64,000 nt of DNA, taken from assembly GCF_017654485.1 (NCBI RefSeq), contig NZ_CP061091.1:62001-126000 (forward strand), given 5' to 3'. The translations under genes were made by a program, and so were the position numbers. Source of the DNA: Roseomonas marmotae (lineage in GTDB: Bacteria > Pseudomonadota > Alphaproteobacteria > Acetobacterales > Acetobacteraceae). The notes under the pieces were generated by a model. It saw only the letters and a list, made by a program, of their open reading frames with translations, was not told the origin of the DNA and made no database searches. Below, in pieces: positions 27,844-37,227 of the stretch; position 1 is the first letter of the stretch; every line of letters starts with the position of its first letter.

Positions 27844-27957
27844 CACGTCCATCCATTCCGCACCCGCTACCCTTCATTTCCCCTGCCGCCCGTGTCACCT
27901 TAGCGGGCGCAGGCGCGCGTCTTGGCGTGCCGATCCGTATATCTCAAGGAGCGAGTC

Positions 27958-28827
27958 ATGGCTGGCGTCTTCTGGCACGAGGGCAAGTGGTCCACTGAGG
28001 AGCCGAAGCTGCTGGGCCCGATGGACCATGCCTTCTGGCTGGGTTCCATCGTGTTCGACGGCGCGCGCGCCATTCGTGGCCTGGTGCCGGATCTGGACCT
28101 GCATTGCTTCCGCGCCGTCCAGAGCGCGCTGAACATGGGCATGAAGCCCGGCCTGGACGCCCACACCATCGAGGCCCTGTGCCGCGAGGGCGTGGCGAAG
28201 ATGCCGGCCGATGCCGAGCTCTACATCCGCCCGCAGTTCTTCATCCGCCGCGGCATCGGCGCCGCCTTCCCGGACCCGGACAGCACGGAGTTCGTGCTCT
28301 CCATCTATGACGCGCCGATGCCGGATGCCTCCGTGGGCTTCTCCGCCTGCCTGGTGCCGGAGCGCCGCCCGGCGCCGGACATGGCGCCCACCAATGCCAA
28401 GGCCTCGGCGCTGTACCCGAATTCCTCCCGCGCCGCCGCCTCGGCCCGCGACAAGGGCTTCCAGAACGCCGTGCTCTGCGACTTCGAGGGCAATGTGGCG
28501 GAATTCGCCACCTCCAACCTGATGCTGGTGAAGGACGGCGTGGTGATGACGCCGGCGGCCAACAACACCTTCCTGGCCGGCATCACCCGCACCCGCGTGC
28601 TGACCCTGCTGCGCGAGGCCGGCATCGAGGCGCGCGAATGCAAGGTGACGCCGGACATGCTGCGCGAGGCGGATGAGATCTTCGCCACCGGCAATTTCGG
28701 CAAGGTGCAGTTCTGCACCAACTTCGAGGGCCGCGCGCTGCCGATCGGCCCGATCGGCACCAAGGCACGGGAGCTGTATTTCGCCTGGGCGGAATCCACC
28801 TCCCGCCTGCTGCCCAAGGCGGCCTGA
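27958..28827 (+). CDS. ilvE: Branched-chain amino acid aminotransferase
   Basis: A 289-residue class IV PLP aminotransferase catalysing the last step of Ile, Leu and Val synthesis or the first of their breakdown. The fold-type IV features are FDGARAIRG near residue 30, the PLP lysine in PTNAKASALYPN, and EGNVAEFATSNLML with the conserved Glu. The C-terminal FATGNFGKVQFCTNFEGR contacts phosphate and substrate in the family. AAGGAG is well placed before the ATG at 27958. A D-amino acid transaminase or related activity cannot be excluded, but length and motifs fit the BCAT group. Confidence 0.9.
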   Translation: MAGVFWHEGKWSTEEPKLLGPMDHAFWLGSIVFDGARAIRGLVPDLDLHCFRAVQSALNMGMKPGLDAHTIEALCREGVAKMPADAELYIRPQFFIRRGIGAAFPDPDSTEFVLSIYDAPMPDASVGFSACLVPERRPAPDMAPTNAKASALYPNSSRAAASARDKGFQNAVLCDFEGNVAEFATSNLMLVKDGVVMTPAANNTFLAGITRTRVLTLLREAGIEARECKVTPDMLREADEIFATGNFGKVQFCTNFEGRALPIGPIGTKARELYFAWAESTSRLLPKAA

Positions 28828-28835
28828 GCCCGCCC

Positions 28836-29579
28836 ATGAAACCGTCGCGCGGCCGGGCGCAGCCCGCCGCGCGGCGCCCGCCTCCCCCGCCCCGCCTGCC
28901 GGCCGAGCCGCCGCCCGAAATCGCCGCCCGCATCCTGCTGCGCACGGAAGCCGTGTTGGTGCTGGACAAGCCCGCCGGCCTGCCCGTCCATGCCGGCCCG
29001 CGCGGCGGCGCGAGCCTGGAGGACTGGCTGCCGCAGCTGGCCTTCGGCAAGAAGCGCGTCCCGCAGCCCGCACACCGCCTGGATACCGATACCGCCGGCT
29101 GCCTCGTGCTGGGCCGTACCCAGCCTGCCCTGGCGGAACTCGGCGCCCTCTTCGCCGCCGGCCGGGCGGAGAAGACCTACTGGGCCGTGGTGAAGGGCGC
29201 CGGCCCCACTGATGCCCAAGGCCGGATCGACCTGCCGCTCCGCAAGACCAGCAGTGCCGCCCGCGGCTGGCGAATCGAGCCGCATCCGGAAGGCCAGCCC
29301 GCCACCACCCTCTGGCGCGTGCTGGGCCGTGGCCCCGGCCTCTGCTGGCTGGAGCTGCGCCCCCGCACCGGCCGCACGCATCAGCTGCGCGTCCATTGCG
29401 CGGCGCTGGGCTTCCCCATCCTCGGCGACCCCTTCTACGGCACTGCCGCGCCGGGCGGGCTGCACCTGCTGGCCCGCGCCATCCGCCTGCCGCTCACGCC
29501 CCCTGTCATGGCCGAGGCTCCGGTGCCCGCCGCCATGCGCCCGGCCTTCGCCGCCTGCGGCTGGCCGCTGGAAGGCTGA
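28836..29579 (+). CDS. RluA-family pseudouridine synthase
   Basis: A 247-residue RNA-modifying enzyme that isomerises uridine to pseudouridine. The catalytic Asp is in the family motif HRLDTDTAGCLVLG, preceded by VLVLDKPAGLPVHAG. The downstream ELRPRTGRTHQLRVHCAALGFPILGDPFYG is typical of RluA enzymes. The first 30 residues are a basic Pro/Arg-rich extension. No S4 domain is present, which suggests the short RluA/TruC type. The rRNA or tRNA site is not determined. It begins 8 bases after the aminotransferase gene and is probably cotranscribed with it. Confidence 0.92.
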   Translation: MKPSRGRAQPAARRPPPPPRLPAEPPPEIAARILLRTEAVLVLDKPAGLPVHAGPRGGASLEDWLPQLAFGKKRVPQPAHRLDTDTAGCLVLGRTQPALAELGALFAAGRAEKTYWAVVKGAGPTDAQGRIDLPLRKTSSAARGWRIEPHPEGQPATTLWRVLGRGPGLCWLELRPRTGRTHQLRVHCAALGFPILGDPFYGTAAPGGLHLLARAIRLPLTPPVMAEAPVPAAMRPAFAACGWPLEG

Positions 29580-30005
29580 TGGCGCCGCCACTTGTGTTCC
29601 CGTGGCGGCAATCCGGCGCGACTGCGAAATCATTCAGCAAGCCCTTGAAACCGACCGACTAAATACGCAACTCTCATCCAGCACCAGCCGTAGGGACAGC
29701 CAGGGAGCGGCCGCGCGCCGCCAAAGGCCCGGCGATTCTGCTTGACGGGGCGCCCGTAGCTGTCTTAGGCGGTTTTCCAAACCTTGCCGCCGGCCTGGCT
29801 GCAAGGTTGTCCGGTTTTATAGGCCAGTCGTTTCGGCGGCGAGCCAAGCCGGTCCGGCAAGGGGGGGCCGATATTCCTCCTGTCATCACAGGGTCAGGGA
29901 CAGCCGCGACGTCGGCACCCGACCAAGCCGTGCCCGCCAGCCAGCGGGGGCGCAGGAACCGGCCCGGGTGCGTTGCCTGGGCCAGAAGCAGGATATTCCC
30001 GCTAT
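29580..30005. other. rpsA upstream region
   Basis: This 426-base gap is less GC-rich at 29620-29680 and must contain the rpsA promoter, though no hexamer pair is convincing. A perfect 8-bp hairpin (AACCTTGC / GCAAGGTT, 13-nt loop) lies at 29780-29808, followed by GTCCGGTTTTAT. No open frame with a ribosome binding site was accepted here. The usual neighbours of rpsA, aroA and cmk, are absent. Confidence 0.5.
29780..29808 (+). promoter_or_regulatory. Hairpin in the rpsA leader region
   Basis: The stem AACCTTGC / GCAAGGTT is perfect and followed by a short T-containing stretch. It could be an attenuator, a terminator of the upstream unit, or part of the autoregulated S1 leader. Its role is inference. 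Confidence 0.35.
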
Positions 30006-31691
30006 ATGACCGAAGACTTTGCTGCCCTGCTCGACGAGACGCTGGGTGCCGACACCGGCTTCGCCGGCTCTGTCGTCACCGGCCGCGTCATCCGCGTCGA
30101 TGACGACTATGCCGTCGTCGATGTCGGCCTCAAGAGCGAGGGCCGCGTTCCCCTGAAGGAATTCGCTCCTCAGGGTCAGAAGGCCGAAGTTCAGCCCGGC
30201 GACGTGATCGAGCTGTTCGTCGAGCGTTACGAGGACCGGGACGGCTCCATCGTCCTGTCCCGTGAGAAGGCTCGCCGCGAGGAAGCCTGGACCAACCTGG
30301 AGAAGGCGTTCAACGCGCAGCAGCGCGTCAACGGCGTCATCTTCGGCCGCGTGAAGGGTGGCTTCACCGTCGACCTCGGCGGCGCCGTGGCCTTCCTGCC
30401 CGGCTCCCAGGTCGATATTCGCCCGGTGCGCGATGTCGGTCCGCTGATGGGCTCCCCGCAGCCGTTCCAGATCCTGAAGATGGACCGCGCCCGCGGCAAC
30501 ATCGTGGTCTCGCGCCGCGCTGTGCTGGAAGAGACGCGCGCCGAGCAGCGCTCCGAGCTGATCCAGGGCCTCAAGGAAGGCATGATCCTGGACGGCGTGG
30601 TCAAGAACATCACCGACTACGGTGCGTTCGTCGACCTCGGCGGCGTGGACGGCCTGCTGCATGTCACCGACATCGCCTGGCGCCGCATCAACCACCCGTC
30701 CGAGGCCCTGACCATCGGTCAGCAGGTCCGCGTGCAGGTGATCCGCTTCAACCCGGAGACGCAGCGCATCTCCCTGGGCATGAAGCAGCTGATGTCCGAT
30801 CCGTGGGAAGGCGTGGCGATCAAATACCCGGTGGGTGCGAAGTTCTCCGGCCGCGTGACCAACATCACCGACTACGGCGCCTTCGTGGAGCTGGAGCCGG
30901 GCGTCGAGGGTCTGGTCCACGTCTCCGAGATGAGCTGGACCAAGAAGAACGTCCATCCGGGCAAGATCGTCGCCACTTCGCAGGAAGTCGACGTGCTGAT
31001 CCTGGACGTGGACGAGCCGAAGCGCCGCATCAGCCTCGGCCTGAAGCAGGCCCAGGGCAACCCCTGGGAGCTGTTCCTGGAGGCCCATGGCCCCGGCTCG
31101 ATCGTCGAGGGCGAGATCCGCAACATCACCGAGTTCGGTCTGTTCGTGGGTCTGGCTCCCGAGATCGACGGCATGGTGCACATGTCCGACCTCTCCTGGG
31201 ATCTCCCGGGCGAGCAGGCGATGGCCGAGTACCAGAAGGGCCAGATCGTCAAGGCCAAGGTGCTGGACGTGGACGTCGAGAAGGAGCGTATCTCCCTCGG
31301 CATCAAGCAGCTTGAGGCCGATCCGGCCGCCGAGGTGCTGGACCGCGTCCGCAAGAACGACATCGTCACCTGCATCGTGACGAAGGTCGAGCAGAACGGC
31401 ATCGAGGTGAAGGTCGACGAGGTCCTGACGGGCTTCATCCGCCGCGCCGAACTGGCCCGCGACCGTGGCGACCAGCGCCCCGACAAGTTCGCCATTGGCG
31501 AGAAGGTCGATGCGAAGGTGACCGCCGTGGACCGCGCCGCCCGCCGCCTGGCCCTGACCATCAAGGGCAAGGAAGTCGAGGAGGAGCGTGAGGCGATGAA
31601 GGAGTACGGCACCACCGACTCCGGCGCCTCGCTGGGCGACATCCTGGGCGCGGCTATCCGCCGCCGCAACCAGATGGTCTCCGAAGACTGA
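30006..31691 (+). CDS. rpsA: 30S ribosomal protein S1
   Basis: A 561-residue ribosomal protein that helps load mRNA on the 30S subunit. Six S1 (OB-fold) repeats can be read in order, starting at VVTGRVIRVDDDYAVVDVG, VIFGRVKGGFTVDLGG, GVVKNITDYGAFVDLGG, GRVTNITDYGAFVELEPG, GEIRNITEFGLFVGLAPE and IVTKVEQNGIEVKVDE. The ATG at 30006 gives MTEDFAALLDET, the natural N-terminus in Alphaproteobacteria; an in-frame start 11 codons upstream is not needed. A textbook terminator follows. High expression fits its strongly host-like codon use. Confidence 0.98.
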   Translation: MTEDFAALLDETLGADTGFAGSVVTGRVIRVDDDYAVVDVGLKSEGRVPLKEFAPQGQKAEVQPGDVIELFVERYEDRDGSIVLSREKARREEAWTNLEKAFNAQQRVNGVIFGRVKGGFTVDLGGAVAFLPGSQVDIRPVRDVGPLMGSPQPFQILKMDRARGNIVVSRRAVLEETRAEQRSELIQGLKEGMILDGVVKNITDYGAFVDLGGVDGLLHVTDIAWRRINHPSEALTIGQQVRVQVIRFNPETQRISLGMKQLMSDPWEGVAIKYPVGAKFSGRVTNITDYGAFVELEPGVEGLVHVSEMSWTKKNVHPGKIVATSQEVDVLILDVDEPKRRISLGLKQAQGNPWELFLEAHGPGSIVEGEIRNITEFGLFVGLAPEIDGMVHMSDLSWDLPGEQAMAEYQKGQIVKAKVLDVDVEKERISLGIKQLEADPAAEVLDRVRKNDIVTCIVTKVEQNGIEVKVDEVLTGFIRRAELARDRGDQRPDKFAIGEKVDAKVTAVDRAARRLALTIKGKEVEEEREAMKEYGTTDSGASLGDILGAAIRRRNQMVSED

Positions 31692-31723
31692 TCCAGCCCC
31701 GCAAGGGACTGGAACTGACGATG

Positions 31724-31755
31724 CGCCCGGGGTGGTTATCCACCCCGGGCGTTTT
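31724..31755 (+). terminator. Intrinsic terminator of rpsA
   Basis: A perfect 12-bp stem (CGCCCGGGGTGG / CCACCCCGGGCG) with a TTAT loop is followed directly by TTTT. It starts 33 nt after the rpsA stop. Confidence 0.92.
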
Positions 31756-31832
31756 CGTTTGCGGGGTGCCCGGCCCGGGCCCGCAGCCTGCACTTGACCC
31801 TGGCTACCCCAACCGGCCATGGATGCCCCTGC

Positions 31833-32741
31833 ATGAGCGCTTCCCTGCAACCTGACCTTCTGGTCGACCGCCGGCGCCTGAAGCGGCAGCTTCTCGTCTG
31901 GCGCGTCCTGGCCGTGCTGCTGGCGGCTCTGGCGGCCTTCGTCGCCTTCCGGGGCGCCACCAGCCTCGCCGGCCGCGGGCACCTGGTGCGGCTGAAGGTC
32001 GAGGGCGCCATCACCGACGACTACCGCGTCTCCGACACGCTGGAGGCCGCCGCGCGCAACAGCGCCGTGAAGGGCCTGATCCTCTCCATCGACAGCCCCG
32101 GCGGCACCGTCTCGGGCGGGGAGGCGCTGCATGCGGCCGTCGCCCGCTTCCAGCAGCGCAAGCCGGTCGTGGCGGTGATGCGCGGCACCGCCGCCTCCGC
32201 CGCCTATATGGCCGCCCTGCCGGCCGAGCGGATCTTCGCGCGGGAGAGCACGATCACCGGCTCCATCGGCGTGCTGATGCAATCCTTCGACGTGTCGGAG
32301 CTGCTGGAGGCCATCGGCGTGCAGCCGGAAACGCTGACCTCCGGCCCGCTGAAGGCGCAGCCCAGCCCCTTCCAGCCCCTGACGCCGGAGGGCCGCGCGG
32401 CCATGCAGTCCGTCATCAACGACCTGCAAAGCCAGTTCGTGGGCATGGTGGCCGAGGGCCGGCACATGACGGTCGAGGAAGTGCGTCCGCTGGCGGACGG
32501 CCGAGTCTATACCGGGCGCCAGGCGCTCTCGCTGAAGCTGGTGGATGCCATCGGCGGAGAGCCTCAGGCCCGCGCCTGGCTGGCCGAGGCCAGGCAGATT
32601 CCGGCCAATATCCCTGTGCGCGACCTCGATCCTCGCGATTTTTCCGAGCGGACCTTTGGCTTCGCCTTGCGTGGCATCGCGAAAAGCGTGATTTCAGAAT
32701 GGCTTGCGATTGACGGCGTGCGGGCCGTTTGGCAGCCTTGA
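31833..32741 (+). CDS. sppA: Signal peptide peptidase SppA (36-kDa type)
   Basis: A 302-residue S49 serine protease anchored by one N-terminal membrane helix ([18 protein letters not shown]), with the catalytic part in the periplasm. It degrades cleaved signal peptides. The nucleophile Ser lies in [13 protein letters not shown] and the general-base Lys in [10 protein letters not shown], the Ser-Lys dyad of the family. [10 protein letters not shown] is also characteristic. The half-length single-domain form is the short type, unlike the 67-kDa E. coli enzyme. The ATG at 31833 leaves a short basic N-terminus before the helix. It sits in the rpsA-sppA-ihfB order common in Alphaproteobacteria. 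Confidence 0.93.
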   Translation: MSASLQPDLLVDRRRLKRQLLVWRVLAVLLAALAAFVAFRGATSLAGRGHLVRLKVEGAITDDYRVSDTLEAAARNSAVKGLILSIDSPGGTVSGGEALHAAVARFQQRKPVVAVMRGTAASAAYMAALPAERIFARESTITGSIGVLMQSFDVSELLEAIGVQPETLTSGPLKAQPSPFQPLTPEGRAAMQSVINDLQSQFVGMVAEGRHMTVEEVRPLADGRVYTGRQALSLKLVDAIGGEPQARAWLAEARQIPANIPVRDLDPRDFSERTFGFALRGIAKSVISEWLAIDGVRAVWQP

Positions 32742-32785
32742 GCCCCGACCCAGCGACCCCTGCCCACCGAGGAGACCGGCGCGAC

Positions 32786-33121
32786 ATGACGAAATCCGAA
32801 TTGATCGCGCAGCTGGCGGCGGCCAATCCGCATCTGCGGCAGCCGGATGTCGAGCTGATCGTGGGCACCATCTTCGACGAGATCAGCGCCGCCCTGGCGC
32901 GCGGGGACCGGGTGGAGCTGCGCGGCTTCGGCGCCTTCTCCGCCAAGCAGCGCGACCCCCGCACCGGCCGCAACCCCCGCACGGGTGAGGCGGTGGAAGT
33001 GGCCAGCAAGGCCGTGCCCTATTTCAAGCCGGGCAAGGAACTGCGGGAGCGCGTGAATGGCGGCCCGCTGCAGGCGCCCCGCCGCGGCGCCGGCGGCCGC
33101 AGCGCCGCGCCGGCGGAGTAA
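32786..33121 (+). CDS. ihfB: Integration host factor subunit beta
   Basis: A 111-residue HU/IHF-family DNA-bending protein, the beta partner of the IHF heterodimer. The N-terminus [17 protein letters not shown] is canonical for IhfB, and the DNA-binding arm contains the conserved [12 protein letters not shown] with the intercalating Pro. A Gly/Arg/Ala-rich tail of about 17 residues follows the usual end. GAGGAGA precedes the ATG. Position downstream of rpsA and sppA matches its usual neighbourhood. Confidence 0.95.
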   Translation: MTKSELIAQLAAANPHLRQPDVELIVGTIFDEISAALARGDRVELRGFGAFSAKQRDPRTGRNPRTGEAVEVASKAVPYFKPGKELRERVNGGPLQAPRRGAGGRSAAPAE

Positions 33122-33127
33122 GACAGG

Positions 33128-33478
33128 ATGCTCGCCCTGCTGCTGGCCGCGCCGCTGCTGCTTCTGCTGGTCCTCTTCGCCATTTCCAATACCGCCCCGG
33201 TGGAGCTGCAGCTCTGGCCCTTCGACTTCGTCTGGCAACTGCCGCTGGCCGGCGCGGTGCTGGGCGCCGCCTTCCTGGCCTTCCTGCTGGGCGCCGTGCT
33301 GGCCTGGGGCAGCGGCCTGCATTACCGCGCCCGCGCCCACCAGCTGCAGAACGCCGCCCGCCTCCTGGAGGCCGAGGTGTCCGAGCTGCGCGCCCAGCAG
33401 GCGACGCAGGTGCCCAATACCCAGGCCACCCCGGTGTCGGCCGGCACCGCTCTGGCCCCGGCCGGCCGCACCGCGTAA
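33128..33478 (+). CDS. LapA-domain (DUF1049) membrane protein
   Basis: A 116-residue protein with two membrane helices ([20 protein letters not shown] and [23 protein letters not shown]) separated by the short [14 protein letters not shown] loop typical of LapA/YciS. The family supports lipopolysaccharide assembly and inner membrane homeostasis. The cytoplasmic C-terminus includes a short coiled-coil helix ([21 protein letters not shown]). It lies 6 bases after ihfB, as in many Proteobacteria. Confidence 0.87.
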   Translation: MLALLLAAPLLLLLVLFAISNTAPVELQLWPFDFVWQLPLAGAVLGAAFLAFLLGAVLAWGSGLHYRARAHQLQNAARLLEAEVSELRAQQATQVPNTQATPVSAGTALAPAGRTA

Positions 33479-33488
33479 AAGGGGCGGC

Positions 33489-34223
33489 ATGAACGCCGCT
33501 CCCGATCTCTCCCGCACCTCCTGGGCCAAGCCGAACCGCTGCGGCATCATCGCCGCCCTGGATACGCCGGACCCCGCGAAGGCGCTGGGCTGGGCGGCGG
33601 CGGTGGCGCCCCATGTCGGGCTGGTGAAGGTGGGGCTGGAGCTGTTCTGCGCCGCCGGCCCCGCGGTGGTGCGGGACATCGCCCGCCACCGCCCGGTCTT
33701 CCTGGACCTGAAGTTCCACGACATCCCGAATACCGTAGCCGGCGCCGTCCGCTCCGTCTGCGCCGAGCCGCCAGCGATGCTGACGCTGCATGGCGGCGGC
33801 GGCGCGCCGATGATCGAGGCCGCCCGCCGCGCCGCCGAGGAGACGGCGGGCGCCCGCCGCCCCGCCATCCTGGCCGTGACGGTGCTGACCAGCTTCACCG
33901 CCGCCCAGCTGGCCGAGACCGGCGTCTCCGGCGGCCCGGCGCAGCAGGTGCTGCGGCTGGCGCGGCTCGCGCTCTCCGCCGGGGCCGACGGGCTGGTCTG
34001 CAGCCCGCATGAGGTCTCGCGCCTGCGCGATGCCTTCGGTGATGCGCCGCTGCTGGTGGTGCCGGGCGTGCGCCCCGCCGGCAGCGACGCAGGCGACCAG
34101 GCCCGCGTCGCGACGCCTGAGGAAACGGCCGCCGCCGGGGCCGACTGGCTGGTCATCGGCCGCCCCATCACCGCCAGCGGCAGCCCGGGCGAGGCCGCCG
34201 CGCGCATCGCCGCCACCTTATGA
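33489..34223 (+). CDS. pyrF: Orotidine 5'-phosphate decarboxylase
   Basis: A 244-residue cytoplasmic enzyme for the last step of UMP synthesis. The active-site Lys-Asp array is in [13 protein letters not shown]. The N-terminal IIAALDTPD and C-terminal [23 protein letters not shown] and [10 protein letters not shown] contact phosphate in the family. The ATG at 33489 follows GGGGCGG; upstream sequence in this frame overlaps lapA and was excluded. It ends in an ATGA overlap with trpF. Confidence 0.96.
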   Translation: MNAAPDLSRTSWAKPNRCGIIAALDTPDPAKALGWAAAVAPHVGLVKVGLELFCAAGPAVVRDIARHRPVFLDLKFHDIPNTVAGAVRSVCAEPPAMLTLHGGGGAPMIEAARRAAEETAGARRPAILAVTVLTSFTAAQLAETGVSGGPAQQVLRLARLALSAGADGLVCSPHEVSRLRDAFGDAPLLVVPGVRPAGSDAGDQARVATPEETAAAGADWLVIGRPITASGSPGEAAARIAATL

Positions 34224-34864
34224 GCATCGAGGTCAAGATCTGCGGCATCTGCGATGCCGAGGGACTGGACAGCGCCGCGCGCAGCGGCGCGCATCTTGTG
34301 GGCTTCGTCTTCTACCCCCCCTCCCCCCGCGCGGTGGTGCCGGAGCAGGCGGCACGGCTGGCCCAGCGCCTCTCCCCCGGCATCACCCCCGTCGGCCTTT
34401 TCGTGGACGCGACGGACGAGGCCATCCAGGAGGTGTTGGAGGAGGTGCCGCTGCGGCTGTTGCAGTTGCACGGGCAGGAAAGCCCGGAACGCTGCGCCGA
34501 GATCCGCGCCCGCTTCGGCCTGCCGGTGATGAAGGCGCTGGGCATCGCCACCGAGGCGGATCTCGCCCGGCTCGACGCCTATGCCCCGGCGGTGGACCGC
34601 TTCCTGCTGGATGCCAAGCCGCCGCCGGGCGCGAGCCTGCCCGGGGGCAATGCCACCAGCTTCGACTGGACCCTGCTGGCCGGGCGCTCCATCCCCCGCC
34701 CCTGGATGCTGGCGGGCGGGCTGACACCGGTGAACGTGGCCGGCGCCCTCCGCGCCAGCGGGGCGCGGGCGGTCGATGTCTCCTCGGGCGTCGAGCGCAT
34801 GCGGGGGGTGAAGGACCCCGTGCTGATCCGGGCCTTCGTCTCGGCCGCGCATTCGGCCGGCTGA
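34220..34864 (+). CDS. trpF: Phosphoribosylanthranilate isomerase
   Basis: A 214-residue TIM-barrel enzyme for the third step of tryptophan synthesis. The catalytic Cys is in [13 protein letters not shown] and the general acid Asp in FVDATDEAI. The phosphate-binding end has [12 protein letters not shown] and [15 protein letters not shown]. It is translationally coupled to pyrF by ATGA. About 115 bases separate it from trpB. Confidence 0.95.
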   Translation: MSIEVKICGICDAEGLDSAARSGAHLVGFVFYPPSPRAVVPEQAARLAQRLSPGITPVGLFVDATDEAIQEVLEEVPLRLLQLHGQESPERCAEIRARFGLPVMKALGIATEADLARLDAYAPAVDRFLLDAKPPPGASLPGGNATSFDWTLLAGRSIPRPWMLAGGLTPVNVAGALRASGARAVDVSSGVERMRGVKDPVLIRAFVSAAHSAG

Positions 34865-34980
34865 GGCCGGGCATCAGGCATCAGACGCGGCGGCGCGCTT
34901 CTGCCGCCCCGCGCGAAGAGATGCCTACCCGCCGCCTCCCCCGCGCGCTACACACATCCCCCCGTACGGAGGGATGGATC

Positions 34981-36198
34981 TTGAACCAGCCGTTGACCAA
35001 TTCGCTCCGTCAGGGTCCCGATGCGCGTGGGCGCTTCGGCCAGTTCGGTGGCCGCTATGTCGCCGAGACCCTGATGCCCCTGCTGCTCGAACTGGAGCAG
35101 GCCTATGACGCCGCCAAGAAGGACGCGGCGTTCATGGCGGAGTGGCGATGGCTGCTGAAGGATTATGTCGGCCGCCCCAGCCCGCTCTGGTTCGCCCGCC
35201 GGCTGACGGAACACCTCGGCGGCGCCAAGGTCTATCTGAAGCGCGAGGAGCTGAACCACACCGGCGCGCATAAGATCAACGCCGTCCTCGGCCAGATCCT
35301 GCTGGCGCGGCGCATGGGCCGCCACCGCATCCTGGCCGAGACCGGGGCGGGGCAGCATGGCGTCGCCACCGCCACGGCCTGCGCCCTCTTCGGCATGAAA
35401 TGCGTCGTCTATATGGGCGCAACCGATGTCGAGCGGCAGGCGCCGAACGTCTTCCGCATGAAGCTGCTGGGCGCGGAGGTGGTGCCCGTCACCGCCGGCG
35501 CCGGCACGCTGAAGGACGCGATGAACGAGGCGCTGCGGGACTGGGTCGCGAATATCCACGACACCTATTACTGCATCGGCACCGTCGCCGGCCCGCATCC
35601 CTATCCGCAGATGGTGCGGGACTTCCAATGCGTGGTGGGCGAGGAGACGCGCGAGCAGATCCTGGAACTGGAAGGCCGCCTGCCGGATGCACTGGTCTGC
35701 GCCGTCGGCGGCGGCTCCTCGGCCATGGGGCTCTTCCACCCCTTCCTGGACGACAAGGAGGTGGCGCTCTGGGGCGTCGAGGCCGCCGGGCGCGGCATGG
35801 ACACCAAGGAGCACGCGGCCTCCCTCAACCGGGGTCGCCCTGGCGTGCTGCATGGCAACATGACCTACCTGCTGCAGGACCGGCACGGGCAGATCCAGGA
35901 GGCGCATTCCATCTCGGCCGGGCTGGACTATCCCGGCATCGGCCCGGAGCATTCCTGGCTGCACGAGACCGGCCGCGCCACCTATGTCGGCATCACCGAT
36001 GACGAGGCGCTGGAGGCCTTCCAGCTCTGCTCGAAGCTGGAGGGCATCATCCCCGCGCTGGAATCCTCGCACGGCCTGGCGCAGGTGATGAAGCTCGCCC
36101 CCACCATGGGTAAGGACAAGATCATCGTGCTGAACCTCTCCGGGCGCGGGGACAAGGACATCTTCACCGTCGCCAAGCATCTGGGAGAGCAGCTGTGA
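34981..36198 (+). CDS. trpB: Tryptophan synthase beta chain
   Basis: A 405-residue PLP enzyme joining indole and serine. The PLP lysine is in [15 protein letters not shown], followed by [17 protein letters not shown] and the phosphate-binding VGGGSSAMG. The frame is open far upstream, but the homologous region starts at [30 protein letters not shown] at 34981 with GGAGGG 8 nt ahead gives exactly this N-terminus, so a TTG start was assigned. The stop overlaps the trpA GTG by four bases. Confidence 0.96.
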   Translation: MNQPLTNSLRQGPDARGRFGQFGGRYVAETLMPLLLELEQAYDAAKKDAAFMAEWRWLLKDYVGRPSPLWFARRLTEHLGGAKVYLKREELNHTGAHKINAVLGQILLARRMGRHRILAETGAGQHGVATATACALFGMKCVVYMGATDVERQAPNVFRMKLLGAEVVPVTAGAGTLKDAMNEALRDWVANIHDTYYCIGTVAGPHPYPQMVRDFQCVVGEETREQILELEGRLPDALVCAVGGGSSAMGLFHPFLDDKEVALWGVEAAGRGMDTKEHAASLNRGRPGVLHGNMTYLLQDRHGQIQEAHSISAGLDYPGIGPEHSWLHETGRATYVGITDDEALEAFQLCSKLEGIIPALESSHGLAQVMKLAPTMGKDKIIVLNLSGRGDKDIFTVAKHLGEQL

Positions 36199-37037
36199 GC
36201 GAAGTGGCGCAACAGGCGCGCGGCCGGATCGCCGCGCGCTTCGCGCGGCTGAAGCAGGAAGGGCGCGGCGCGCTGATGCCCTTCCTGGAAGCCTATGATC
36301 CCGACCCCGCCACCAGCATGGCCATCCTGCGCGGCATGCCCGGCGCGGGGGCGGACCTGATCGAGCTCGGCGTGCCGTTCAGCGACCCGATGGCGGATGG
36401 CCCGACCATCCAGCTCGCCGGGCAGCGCGCGCTGAAGGCGGGCGGGACGCTCGCCGGGGCGCTGGCCATGGTGCGGGACTTCCGCCGCGACGATGACGAG
36501 ACGCCCATCATCCTGATGGGCTACCTCAACCCCATCCTCTCCTACGGCACCGACCGCTTCTGCACCGATGCCGCCTCCTCCGGCGTGGATGGGCTGATCG
36601 TGGTGGACCTGCCGCCCGAGGAAGCCGATATCCTGGCCCCCTGCACCACGGCGCAGGGGCTGGACCTCATCCGGCTGGTGGCCCCCACCACCGATGATGC
36701 GCGGCTGCCCAAGGTGCTGAACGGCACCAGCGGCTTCATCTACTATGTCGCCATCGCCGGCATCACCGGCACCCGCAGCGCCGAGGCCGGCACGCTGGAA
36801 CAGGCCATCCCGCGCCTGCGGAAATTCACCGACCTGCCCATCGCCATCGGCTTCGGCGTCCGCACGCCGCAGCAGGCGGCGGAGGCGGCGAGGATCGCCG
36901 ATGGCGCCGTGGTGGCCTCCGCGCTGATCGAGACCCTGGCCAAGAGCCTGGACGAGCAGGGCCGCGCGGCGCCGGATACGGTGCGGCGCGTGCTGGACCA
37001 GGTGCGCGACCTGGCCAGCGCCGTGCGCGGCAACTGA
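36195..37037 (+). CDS. trpA: Tryptophan synthase alpha chain
   Basis: A 280-residue TIM-barrel subunit that cleaves indole-3-glycerol phosphate. The catalytic Glu is in [15 protein letters not shown] and the catalytic Asp in [11 protein letters not shown]. The phosphate-binding motif [10 protein letters not shown] is intact. It begins with GTG in a GTGA overlap with trpB. The usual alphaproteobacterial followers accD and folC are not present here; an unrelated dehydrogenase follows. Confidence 0.96.
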   Translation: MSEVAQQARGRIAARFARLKQEGRGALMPFLEAYDPDPATSMAILRGMPGAGADLIELGVPFSDPMADGPTIQLAGQRALKAGGTLAGALAMVRDFRRDDDETPIILMGYLNPILSYGTDRFCTDAASSGVDGLIVVDLPPEEADILAPCTTAQGLDLIRLVAPTTDDARLPKVLNGTSGFIYYVAIAGITGTRSAEAGTLEQAIPRLRKFTDLPIAIGFGVRTPQQAAEAARIADGAVVASALIETLAKSLDEQGRAAPDTVRRVLDQVRDLASAVRGN

Positions 37038-37044
37038 AACCGGC

Positions 37045-37071
37045 GCCGGAGGGGGCACCGCCTCCTCCGGC
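37045..37071 (+). terminator. Hairpin after trpA
   Basis: An 8-bp perfect stem (GCCGGAGG / CCTCCGGC) with an 11-nt loop begins 8 nt after the trpA stop. No T-tract follows. It resembles one half of the two-hairpin repeats seen at 27.6 kb. Confidence 0.45.
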
Positions 37072-37227
37072 CACCCCTGGCGGCCCGCCACATCTCCTGA
37101 AAGCCTGAGCTGGGCACTGGAATGAACCGCGCCCCGCAATCCCGCGCCTCCCCGCCGCCGAAACCACCCGCGAACCTCTGCGCTCCCGCTGCGTTTAGTG
37201 ACCAGCCACACGGGAAGGATCACGGGC

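Larger units (their letters stand above)
27607..27957. other. Intergenic region with paired hairpin repeats
   Basis: This 350-base gap between polA and the aminotransferase gene contains no supportable gene. It holds two copies, in opposite orientation, of a two-hairpin GC-rich element (27615-27677 and 27787-27843). The last 15 bases carry the AAGGAG ribosome binding site of the next gene. Confidence 0.7.

Noticed and set aside
29886..32465. An 859-codon minus-strand frame spanning rpsA and sppA
   Set aside because: It crosses two genes with clear family motifs and a textbook terminator, so it cannot be coding.
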